Below are positions 54,656 through 64,000 of a stretch of DNA of 64,000 nucleotides, in pieces. The first letter of the stretch is position 1. Every line of letters starts with the position of its first letter. The DNA comes from Magicicada septendecula (lineage: Eukaryota; Arthropoda; Insecta; Hemiptera; Cicadidae). A model generated the notes under the pieces. That model did no database searches. It was not told the origin of the DNA and worked only from the letters and a program-made list of their open reading frames with translations. The translations under genes were made by a program, and so were the position numbers. The DNA is taken from NCBI GenBank assembly GCA_034769895.1, contig CM068373.1, positions 200,860,134 to 200,924,133 on the forward strand. The letters are read 5' to 3'.

Positions 54656-55948
54656 TGTTGTTTGATAGAACCTACTCAGTTATTTTGATTTTTGAAGTTA
54701 TTATGTTATTATTTAGATGATTATGATTATTGGGAAGAAATTATGTCAATTTAGGTTTAAAAAAAAAATGTTGTATTCCATATATTTAAAATAAATTTTT
54801 TTTTTTACACGTGGACGGGTTAATCCTGCAACAGAACACAGGATGATAAGATATGCTGTTTATATCAGAGTACATGAATGACAAGCATTTTCTTCTTTAA
54901 ATTTGTATTGTGTAATATTTTGTTTTTTAGTCATAAGTTTTGTATTTAAAAAATGAAAAGCATATATGTTACACCAAACTCTTCATAAAAAATTGTACTA
55001 TATTGTCATGTATTTTTTGTATGAAATGGTGCGGGTGTGATAATCTGCGATCGATATAGCGGCAGTGGTAGTTAACCGATTTACATGAAAATTTGACAAG
55101 GAATTATTTAAATAAATAGCTTCGATTTGTGTATACTTTGAGGTTTGTAACTATTTTAGAAATATGATTTTTTAAGTAAAGCAAAACTCAAGTGTAACTC
55201 TTCTCAATGAAAGGGTAATAACAATTGTAGATAATTTCCATGCAGGACTATGCAAAATTACACAAAGTTTTTAATGAATTTTGTGTATCTGGTTGTTCCA
55301 TCAATCATGTGACTTGGGCTTGGCCTATCAGATTACACCAAATTCAGTGAGATTCATACGTTGCAGAGCTAGGTTGAACACAGTCTGTCTGTCGACGTTG
55401 CTAGGGGAAGTTGTGCCCCGGGTAAGAGAGTTATTCTCTTACAAACGTAAAAAGATCTTATATAAAATAAACCATAAACCTTAAAATTTAAAGTAAAATT
55501 AAGTAAAATTTAAAATAAAATTCAGTGCTGTGTCGTGTAATTTAAGATATCCGCATAGGGAAATTAAAGACACTACAAGATATCGTGGAAGCAGTTAAAC
55601 ATAACTACGAGGCTCTGAAACATCGTCGCTGGAGCCGCTTGCTGTACAAGGACGACGAGACGAAGAGGACACCAGGAAGGAGTGAAGCTGTAGAAGAGGA
55701 CGACGAGACAGGACCGACGAGACGAGAGGAGGACGTTGCAGCAAACAAGTAAAAGCGATTTATATTAATCGAACAATACAAACAATTTAATATACTATCA
55801 ATATATGACAATTTAAAAAACATTATACATCTTTATAAACAATATTTGTATGTAATAAATAATATTTCATCTCCTCCATAATAGACTTTTATCGATTTCT
55901 ACACACTCACAATATCCTTATTAGAATAATAAAGTTTGATCTGTTGCA
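54656..55948 (+). repeat. LTR 1 of the minimal LTR element (1,293 bp)
   Basis: Starts TGTTGTTTGATAG after the purine tract GGTGGGGAAA and ends GATCTGTTGCA. The three LTRs are each exactly 1,293 bp. Followed after 10 bases by TGGCGCTTGCCAACGTTG (55959-55976), a primer-binding-like site. Confidence 0.85.
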
Positions 55949-57057
55949 TAAGGATATTTGGCGCTTGCCAACGTTGAGCTCGATTAATGAATTAATTTAA
56001 AAAAAAAGTAATATTTATTTGAGTGTGTAGAGACTAAATTCATTGAACTATTGATAAATGTGCTGTTCTATGTTATCAGGGAGGGTAGATAAATGTTGGA
56101 ATACTCTCTCTTATCAGATATTTGAACAATAGAGTTATTATCTGTATGGAGGTTGAATTATTATTGTTATCTGTGTTAGATTAAGTGTTTACATTTGATT
56201 CTGAGACTGGGCTATAATAATAATAACATAAACGGACATTATTAGAAATAATACGTATAAAAAAATATTACCGTTACTATAAATAAAACTATAAAATTTT
56301 AAAAATTTATAAAAATAAATAATCAATATGGCCGAATCACTAGAATTACAAAATATATTGGCGGCATTATTGGCAAATATACAAAAGCTGTCCGAAGAAA
56401 GTAAATCTAATATTCAAAATCTGTCAGAAGAAAGTAAATCTAATCTGCAGAAAATGTCGGAAGAAATTAAATCTAGTAAAGAAGAAGCAATAAAACAAAA
56501 TAGATCACTGCAATCGCTTCAAGATGAGAATAAAAGAATTTATACAGCCGTTCATGAACAGGCTAAACAAAAGAAACAACTTTTAGAGTCAACCGAAAAA
56601 CGTATAGGCGAGAAGGTACTCTTGCGTGCGTTAAATGTTGGCCACAGGGAAGATAATACGGCAGCAAAATTCTTCAGATTATACAACGGTCCATATATTT
56701 AATCAGAACAAGTGGGTAAAAATACATACATTGTCACTAACCCAAATACAAACAGGGTGATAGGGAAGTTCTATGCATCATATTTAAGAAAATATTACAT
56801 TAAGGATAATTGAATTTAATGCCAGGATATAGGAGTATGTATGTTATGCAATTGTATAAAATTATATGTAAAATAAGAATAATTGTAATCATGTTGAAAA
56901 ATGTACGGTTGAACTGTAGATATAGCCGAATGACGTCTGATATTGACATCCTTATCAGTGTTCAGGAATGTTTGGGGGTAAGCAGCTATGTGCTTACCAT
57001 GTGCAGCCATGTGAGGTTTGTATACAATTAGAGCTGTCAAAGTGACACGTGGGGAAA
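55949..57057 (+). mobile_element. Internal region of minimal LTR element, unit 2
   Basis: Begins with the primer-site sequence, contains a leader with T-rich tracts, and the broken ORF 56328-56813. Confidence 0.8.
56328..56813 (+). pseudogene. Coiled-coil / integrase C-terminal fusion, unit 2 (nonsense)
   Basis: Same protein as in units 1 and 3, but an in-frame TAA follows NGPYI (56,700-56,702), where the other copies read TTA. The rest of the frame is intact to the usual stop. Loss of the last third of the integrase C-terminal part. Confidence 0.75.
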
Positions 57058-58350
57058 TGTTGTTTGATAGAACCTACTCAGTTATTTTGATTTTTGAAGT
57101 TATTATGTTATTATTTAGATGATTATGATTATTGGGAAGAAATTATGTCAATTTAGGTTTAAAAAAAAATGTTGTATTCCATATATTTAAAATAAATTTT
57201 TTTTTTTTACACGTGGACGGGTTAATCCTGCAACAGAACACAGGATGATAAGATATGCTGTTTATATCAGAGTACATGAATGACAAGCATTTTCTTCTTT
57301 AAATTTGTATTGTGTAATATTTTGTTTTTTAGTCATAAGTTTTGTATTTAAAAAATGAAAAGCATATATGTTACACCAAACTCTTCATAAAAAATTGTAC
57401 TCTATTGTCATGTATTTTTTGTATGAAATGGTGAGGGTGTGATAATCTGCGATCGATATAGCGGCAGTGGTAGTTAACCGATTTACATGAAAATTTGACA
57501 AGGAATTATTTAAATAAATAGCTTCGATTTGTGTATACTTTGAGGTTTGTAACTATTTTAGAAATATGATTTTTTAAGTAAAGCAAAACTCAAGTGTAAC
57601 TCTTATCAATGATAGGGTAATAACAATTGTAGATAATTTCCATGCAGGACTATGCAAAATTACACAAAGTTTTTAATGAATTTTGTGTATCTGGTTGTTC
57701 CATCAATCATGTGACTTGGGCTTGGCCTATCAGATTACACCAAATTCAGTGAGATTCATACGTTGCAGAGCTAGGTTGAACACAGTCTGTCTGTCGACGT
57801 TGCTAGGGGAAGTTGTGCCCCGGGTAAGAGAGTTATTCTCTTACAAACGTAAAAAGATCTTATATAAAATAAACCATAAACCTTAAAATTTAAAGTAAAA
57901 TTAAGTAAAATTTAAAATAAAATTCAGTGCTGTGTCGTGTAATTTAATATATCCGCATAGGGAAATTAAAGACACTACAAGATATCGTGGAAGCAGTTAA
58001 ACATAACTACGAGGCTCTGAAACATCGTCGCTGGAGCCGCTTGCTGTACAAGGACGACGAGACGAAGAGGACACCAGGAAGGAGTGAAGCTGTAGAAGAG
58101 GACGACGAGACAGGACCGACGAGACGAGAGGAGGACGTTGCAGCAAACAAGTAAAAGCGATTTATATTAATCGAACAGTACAAACAATTTAATATACTAT
58201 CAATACATGACAATTTAAAAAACATTATACATCTTTATAAACAATAGTTGTATGTAATAAATAATATTTCATCTCCTCCATAATAGACTTTTATCGATTT
58301 CTACACACTCACAATATCCTTATTAGAATAATAAAGTTTGATCTGTTGCA
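57058..58350 (+). repeat. LTR 2 of the minimal LTR element (1,293 bp)
   Basis: Same ends and length as LTR 1; few substitutions. Shared by units 2 and 3. Confidence 0.85.
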
Positions 58351-59460
58351 TAAGGATATTTGGCGCTTGCCAACGTTGAGCTCGATTAATGAATTAATTT
58401 AAAAAAAAAAGAAATATTTATTTGAGTTTGTAGAGACTAAATTCATTGAACTATTTATAAATGTGCTGTTCTATGTTATCAGGGAGGGTAGATAAAAGTT
58501 GGAATACTCTCTCTTATCAGATATTTGAACAATAGAGTTATTATCTGTATGGAGGTTGAATTATTATTGTTATCTGTGTTAGATTAAGTGTTTACATTTG
58601 ATTCTGAGACTGGGCTATAATAATAATAACATAAACGGACATTATTAGAAATAATACGTATAAAAAAATATTGCCGTTACTATAAGTAAAACTATAATAT
58701 TTTAAAAATTTATAAAAATAAATAATCAATATGGCCGAATCACTAGAATTACAAAATATATTGGCGGCATTATTGGCAAATATACAAAAGCTGTCCGAAG
58801 AAAGTAAATCTAATATACAAAATCTGTCAGAAGAAAGTAAATCTAATCTGCAGAAAATGTCGGAAGAAATTAAATCTAGTAAAGAAGAAGCAATAAAACA
58901 AAATAGATCACTGCAATCGCTTCACGATGAGAATAAAAGAATTTATACAGCCGTTCATGAACAGGCTAAACAAAATAAACAACTTTTAGAGTCAACCGAA
59001 AAACGTATAGGCGAGAAGGTACTCTTGCGTGCGTTAAATGTTGGCCACAGGGAAGATAATACGGCAGCAAAATTCTTCAGATTATACAACGGTCCATATA
59101 TTTTATCGGAACAAGTGGGTAAAAATACATACATTGTCACTAACCCAAATACAAACAGGGTGATAGGGAAGTTCTATGCATCATATTTAAGAAAATATTA
59201 CATTAAGGATAATTGAATTTAATGCCAGGATATAGGAGTATGTATGTTATGCAATTGTATAAAATTATATGTAAAATAAGAATAATTGTAATCATGTTGA
59301 AAAATGTACGGTTGAACTGTAGATATAGCCGAATGACGTCTGATATTGACATCCTTATCAGTGTTCAGGAATGTTTGGGGGTAAGCAGCCATGTGCTTAC
59401 CATGTGCAGCCATGTGAGGTTTGTATACAATTAGAGCTGTCAAAGTGACACGTGGGGAAA
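58351..59460 (+). mobile_element. Internal region of minimal LTR element, unit 3
   Basis: Primer-site sequence near 58,361, leader, ORF 58731-59216, and purine tract GTGGGGAAA before LTR 3. This unit with LTRs 2 and 3 is structurally complete. Confidence 0.85.
58731..59216 (+). CDS. Coiled-coil / integrase C-terminal fusion protein, unit 3
   Basis: 161 aa, intact; a few residues differ from unit 1 (for example HEQ for HDQ and SYLRK for SSSRK near the C-terminus). Same two-part layout. Preservation of the frame in two of three copies hints at a retained role, or simply recent amplification. Confidence 0.7.
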   Translation: MAESLELQNILAALLANIQKLSEESKSNIQNLSEESKSNLQKMSEEIKSSKEEAIKQNRSLQSLHDENKRIYTAVHEQAKQNKQLLESTEKRIGEKVLLRALNVGHREDNTAAKFFRLYNGPYILSEQVGKNTYIVTNPNTNRVIGKFYASYLRKYYIKDN

Positions 59461-60753
59461 TGTTGTTTGATAGAACCTACTCGGTTATTTTGATTTTTGA
59501 AGTTATTATGTTATTATTTAGATGATTATGATTATTGGGAAGAAATTATGTCAATTTAGGTTAAAAAAAAAATGTTGTATTCCATATATTTAAAATAAAT
59601 TTTTTTTTTTTACACGTGGACTGGTTAATCCTGCAACAAAACACAGGATGATAAGATATGCTGTTTATATCAGAGTACATGAATGACAAGCATTTTCTTC
59701 TTTAAATTTGTATTGTGTAATATTTTGTTTTTTAGTCATAAGTTTTGTATTTAAAAAATGAAAAGCATATATGTTACACCAAACTCTTCATAAAAAATTG
59801 TACTATATTGTCATGTATTTTTTGTATGAAATGGTGCGGGTGTGATAATCTGCGATCGATATAGCGGCAGTGGTAGTTAACCGATTTACATGAAAATTTG
59901 ACAAGGAATTATTTAAATAAATAGCTTCGATTTGTGTATACTTTGAGGTTTGTAACTATTTTAGAAATATGATTTTTTAAGTAAAGCAAAACTCAAGTGT
60001 AACTCTTATCAATGATAGGGTAATAACAATTGTAGATAATTTCCATGCAGGACTATGCAAAATTACACAAAGTTTTTAATGAATTTTGTGTATCTGGTTG
60101 TTCCATCAATCATGTGACTTGGGCTTGGCCTATCAGATTACACCAAATTCAGTGAGATTCATACGTTGCAGAGCTAGGTTGAACACAGTCTGTCTGTCGA
60201 CGTTGCTAGGGGAAGTTGTGCCCCGGGTAAGAGAGTTATTCTCTTACAAACGTAAAAAGATCTTATATAAAATAAACCATAAACCTTAAAATTTAAAGTA
60301 AAATTAAGTAAAATTTAAAATAAAATTCAGTGCTGTGTCGTGTAATTTAAGATATCCGCATAGGGAAATTAAAGACACTACAAGATATCGTGGAAGCAGT
60401 TAAACATAACTACGAGGCTCTGAAACATCGTCGCTGGAGCCGCTTGCTGTACAAGGACGACGAGACGAAGAGGACACCAGGAAGGAGTGAAGCTGTAGAA
60501 GAGGACGACGAGACAGGACCGACGAGACGAGAGGAGGACGTTGCAGCAAACAAGTAAAAGCGATTTATATTAATCGAACAATACAAACAATTTAATATAC
60601 TATCAATACATGACTATTTAAAAAACATTATACATCTTTATAAACAATATTTGTATGTAATAAATAATATTTCATCTCCTCCATAATAGACTTTTATCGA
60701 TTTCTACACACTCACAATATCCTTATTAGAATAATAAAGTTTGATCTGTTGCA
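59461..60753 (+). repeat. LTR 3 of the minimal LTR element (1,293 bp)
   Basis: Ends GATCTGTTGCA at 60753; similarity to the array stops there and (TA)n sequence follows, marking the outer right end. Confidence 0.85.
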
Positions 60754-62568
60754 ATATATATATATGTATATATATATATCTATTATAACGTTTCATAATA
60801 GCGTCCTATCTGAGCGTTATATGAAAGTGATAGACGGTACGAGTGTAGCGCCGTATGCAAGAGAGAGAGAGCGTATAATCGCAGCCATCTCGCTCTAACC
60901 ACGTCACCGCGACATCAGAAACCAGAGCAAACATGTAATTTTACTCAAAGCAAATTATCAGTTCAACCTGCGATAATTTCAAAAGTTATAAATATACGGC
61001 AATTCTGAAAACAGCATTGTATTCAGCAAGTAAAGCTTTATAAGTAGCCGCAATCTCATTTAATATAATTAACAATTGAAGAAGTTATACGGATGACGCA
61101 CGCCAACAGGATTAACGAGAGAATTATGCTACGTAGGAATTAGATGTTTTCACACACACTCAGATAAAGACCTAAGGAACAATATTCTGTGGTCAGATCT
61201 TTGAAAACACGTTTGCAAATACCTGTAATCAATCGATTTGCAAACACAGGAAGTACGATTTTAACTAGAAATTCTCTACAGTTTGAAACCTGTCAAGGGG
61301 TGTTTAGTCGACCTGTTCGAGATTGTCGAAACTGGAAAAACGCATGATTTATTTGAACAACCAATCAGCATCCAGTATTTAAAACTGACGGCAAGTCAAA
61401 GCGAGGGGTAGCATCACTCTTCGATCGGATCTTCTATCCGCTAGACGTGTATAAATTACGTACAGAAATTTTCAATCACGCAAAAGTGTAATTTAAGCAT
61501 CAAATTTGATAAGTAGTCCGCAGTGAAGATGAATTAATACAGCTCAATAACATTCGCTGCGTAAAACAACGATAATTAATTAAATAATTAATTAATTAAT
61601 CATCAGCCGTGAAGGACCTGTGCGACACAAGGCTACAGCATCTGTAATTGCCAGGCATCTTCTACAGCATTGATCAACATCAATTCTTCTCTGCAAAACC
61701 ATCAAAAGGAGGACCCCTACGGATTCCTATCTTTGGTCAACGCATCAAACAGTAAGAAATAGATTCATTGATCAATTAAATAAGCACTAAACAAATAATA
61801 AAAGCAATAATAAAATTAGCTCTAACATAGTATAGGAGTGTTGAATGGAAAGTGGGGTGTAGTATTGGACGTGCAAATTATTGCAGACCTGTTCTTTAGC
61901 ACTGGTTTGGGAGATAGCAATCTCTTAATCAAACCAGATAAGAGCCACAGGTCGTTTGAACGTCTTAATCGTTACTTTTCACACTCACTCAGTAATTATA
62001 AGTGTTAGGGTAGAAATAAGTCCTACCATTAGCCTAATCAAGTTTAAAAATAATTAATTAAAACGTTAATTAAAAATAATCAAACAAATATTAAAGTGTT
62101 ATTTGTAACGATTCCCCTTGAAAACCACAATCACTGAACGAATCCTGAGAAAGAGTGTCTCCATGCGCTGAGCTAAGCTGAAACAGTGTCATTTGTATCT
62201 GGGATTTGTTCTGGCGCCCAGGTAAAGTAATATCACGGGTCAGTAACATTTTATCTAACATTACAAATATTAGATAATTGTGTTAGATGAAATAAGGCGT
62301 TGTATAGATTTGTCGCCGCAACTAAGGGGCACGATTAAAGCACCAAATGTATATATAGAAATAAGTTATATATAAAATTGGCGCGGCCAACTAAGAAACT
62401 CCATTAAATCACCAAATTTAGCACAAAAGAAAGTTATATAATTTGGCGTTGCTTTTACCCAAGTGATTAGTTAAATTGTAATATTAATAAATTGAAACGA
62501 AGTGGAATTCAAGGATACAAATAACTGTTAAATACTTCGTATTGTTTAAATTAGCAGCCATCCTTACT
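60754..62568 (+). other. Unassigned region with LTR or leader-like character
   Basis: No ORF recognised. After a TA-rich joint come GAGA repeats (60,860), a TATTTAAA-like TATA box near 61,377, CTTCGATCGGATC (61,420), and several TGGCGC words (62,212; 62,381; 62,443) typical of primer-binding regions. It may be the 5' LTR and leader of another LTR element whose Gag start lies at 62806. Confidence 0.35.
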
Positions 62569-62758
62569 ATTTCTTTTATGAATTTGCTAACTGCTATAAT
62601 TTTTTATTGTTCGACTAAGCTTTTCGTCATTACTGACATCTTCAGGTCTTAAACAACGACCTGAAGATCGTTGTTTAAGACCTGAAGATGTCAGTAATGA
62701 CGAAAAGCTTAGTCGAACAATAAAAAATTATAGCAGTTAGCAAACTCATAAAAGAAAT
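62569..62758. repeat. Near-perfect palindrome, arms about 90 bp
   Basis: Left arm (ATTTCTTTTATG...AAACAACG) and right arm (CGTTGTTTAAG...AAAGAAAT) are reverse complements with one obvious mismatch near the outer end and a centre of about ten bases (ACCTGAAGAT). A 16-base direct repeat AAATAACTGTTAAATA lies on both sides (about 62,518 and 62,755). Confidence 0.85.
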
Positions 62759-62805
62759 AACTGTTAAATAATTGTTAAATTAATTTGTTAAAAATAAATT
62801 AAAAA

Positions 62806-62925
62806 ATGGCTAAATCATCATCAGTAGATATGGCAGCAATTGAGCAAATGTTTAAGCAGTTGACCACTAAAATGGGTGAAACAAATAGTCAATTACGATT
62901 ATTTTCTAAAACTTCCGGGCTAAAA
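62806..62925 (+). pseudogene. Start of a Gag-like coiled-coil protein, truncated
   Basis: ATG 62806 opens KSSSVDMAAIEQMFKQLTTKM, similar in style to the coiled-coil Gag N-termini in this window. The sequence changes character after about 62,915, and the frame ends in unrelated residues at 63,021. Probably the Gag start of the element in the preceding region, cut by another insertion. Confidence 0.35.
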
Positions 62926-63579
62926 GGCCGTGGTCGATTGCTTAAGATGCTGCTAAACGTTTCGGCCGCACCACCGGTGGCCATCTTCAGTAGCAAAAGA
63001 AAAATGTGTTCGAATGGATGATACGCCGAACACGTCTCCCAATGGACTGGGAACAAGCAACAGTGAGTTACTGCTACGATGCCTCTATTTATAACATTTT
63101 GTCCGCTTCAGGTGTATCGCACGGACCAATGAGAAGCCAGCTCGGCATACTCAATTCTGATTGGCCATGGAAAATAGACCATGCCAGACACTATTTAAGG
63201 AGATGCTTTCACCTCGGCGGTTCAGGCAGAGAGTCTACCCTGAGCTGTTGCCAAGGTAGGCTGCGTCGTTCGTTTTCTTGTTCTTGTGCGTGGAATTTTC
63301 CATTGCACAACACTGGCTCCAGCTTGTCTGGAGTGCTATATCTCATTTATTCCTTCTTTAATCAAGTTGAAACTTTCACAAAGTGTTATAAATAATGAGT
63401 GCTCTGTGTTACATTTGTGCGGGCAGTGGTGAACTCGAGTTTCTGGTGTTAGTGGTGTTTTGGTGTTCTCCGCTGCTGACTGTTGCCTGGTAAGTGTTGT
63501 ATCTTTTAAGTAGTATACCTCACTACCCAGCTAGCGATCCGTAAAGTCTCTCCAGCCTAGGCGTAGGTTAACCTCGCCG
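62926..63579 (+). other. Junction and probable 5' UTR of a non-LTR retrotransposon
   Basis: GC rises sharply. No domain-bearing ORF. The part nearest 63,580 likely is the 5' UTR of the Jockey-like element; the exact 5' end was not determined. Confidence 0.4.
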
Positions 63580-64000
63580 ATGGCCGCAACCAACCTTCCC
63601 GTCGGTCCTTCTCAGGGCCACGAAATCCCACCTGGCGCTTTGGCGCAACCTTTGCCTGCCGAAACCGAGACAGTGTCTGCTGGGACGAGTGCCATGGACA
63701 CTGAGGAGTGGCAAACTGTGAGTAGCCGGAAACGGCGAAACAGTGGCGACTCCGCGGGGTCCGGGCGGTCTTCCCAGCTGGGTCCTGCCACGGATAGACC
63801 CGCTACGGCCACCTCACCATCTACCCCGACTCGGCGGTTGCCGCCTTTGATCTTTGACCGGCCTACTGACTGGGATAAGGTCATGCGGCGACTTCACTGG
63901 GCCGCTCCTGCGAATACCCTGACTGCAGTTTGTCAGGGTGGCCGCTCCGTCAGAATTGAGACCACGACCATCGACAGTTTCCGGCTCGCCCAGAAGCTGC
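63580..64000 (+). CDS. ORF1 of a Jockey-like non-LTR retrotransposon (partial, runs off window)
   Basis: ATG 63580; 140 codons open to the window end. The N-terminal part is Pro/Ser/Thr-rich with EEWQTVSSRKRRNS, then LPPLIFDRPTDWDKVMRRL and RSVRIETTTIDSFRLAQKL. The PPL/I-F...DW...V...L and R-I-x-T-x-x-I-D-x-F-R pattern is the pre-zinc-knuckle domain of arthropod Jockey-clade ORF1 proteins, which bind element RNA. GC content is far above the surroundings. Zinc knuckles and RT would lie beyond 64,000. Confidence 0.7.
   Translation, partial: MAATNLPVGPSQGHEIPPGALAQPLPAETETVSAGTSAMDTEEWQTVSSRKRRNSGDSAGSGRSSQLGPATDRPATATSPSTPTRRLPPLIFDRPTDWDKVMRRLHWAAPANTLTAVCQGGRSVRIETTTIDSFRLAQKL

Noticed and set aside
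55281..55484. 67-codon ORF repeated in each LTR of the 2.4-kb element
   Set aside because: Lies inside the LTR, no domain; repeated only because the LTR is.
62806..63021. Complete small Gag protein
   Set aside because: Only the first 35-40 residues look Gag-like; the rest is a chance extension across an insertion joint.
63612..63884. Minus-strand ORF at the right edge
   Set aside because: Antisense of the Jockey-like ORF1, which has the recognisable motif on the plus strand.

Overview
The window is AT-rich, repeat-dense arthropod (almost certainly insect) nuclear DNA. No intact host gene is visible. Nearly everything recognisable is a mobile or viral-derived element. The host signal is a cluster of decayed multi-pass membrane proteins, resembling insect chemoreceptors, at 25-29 kb.

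Layout. (1) 1-16,868: a minus-strand Ty3/gypsy-like LTR retrotransposon in tandem (gag - LTR - pol/gag - LTR), with unusually long LTRs (about 3.4 kb) and one LTR shared by two units. (2) 16,869-31,208: mostly non-coding DNA with a diverged LTR-like relic (about 17.05-17.5 kb), a decayed hAT-like transposase (20.4-22.0 kb), a solo LTR (23,175-23,778), three decayed chemoreceptor-like copies, one broken by a Penelope-like GIY-YIG fragment, and a long-armed fold-back element (30.2-30.95 kb). (3) 31,209-53,646: a complete 22.4-kb Maverick/Polinton (adintovirus-like) element with 43-bp perfect terminal inverted repeats and a 6-bp target duplication GACCAC. (4) 53,856-60,753: a tandem array of a 2.4-kb minimal LTR element (three LTRs of 1,293 bp, three internal regions) whose protein joins a coiled coil to an integrase C-terminal domain. 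(5) 60,754-64,000: retroelement debris, a near-perfect 90-bp-arm palindrome, and the 5' end of a GC-rich Jockey-like non-LTR retrotransposon running off the window.

The Maverick is the main item. Its minus-strand late-type block (right to left) encodes several BIR proteins, a chromodomain integrase, an A32/FtsK-like packaging ATPase, a conserved protein of unknown role, a fibre-like repeat protein, a phospholipase A2-protease fusion, a penton/minor capsid protein and a major capsid protein; a protein-primed DNA polymerase lies further left. Plus-strand genes are a matrix metalloproteinase at the left tip and, in the centre, a dUTPase and unknown ORFs. Upstream of the central plus-strand genes is an architecture I have not seen described for this group: three enhancer-like direct repeats, a TATA box, a strong splice donor, then a tandem series of small exon-like cassettes, with acceptor-like sequences just before the ATGs of three ORFs. 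It resembles the multipartite leader of adenovirus late mRNAs.

Many Maverick genes carry single-base frameshifts (several in homopolymers) or lone in-frame stops while the rest of the frame is well preserved. Either the copy is recently inactivated or some breaks are assembly errors; reads would decide. All family assignments are from reading motifs; no database search was possible.
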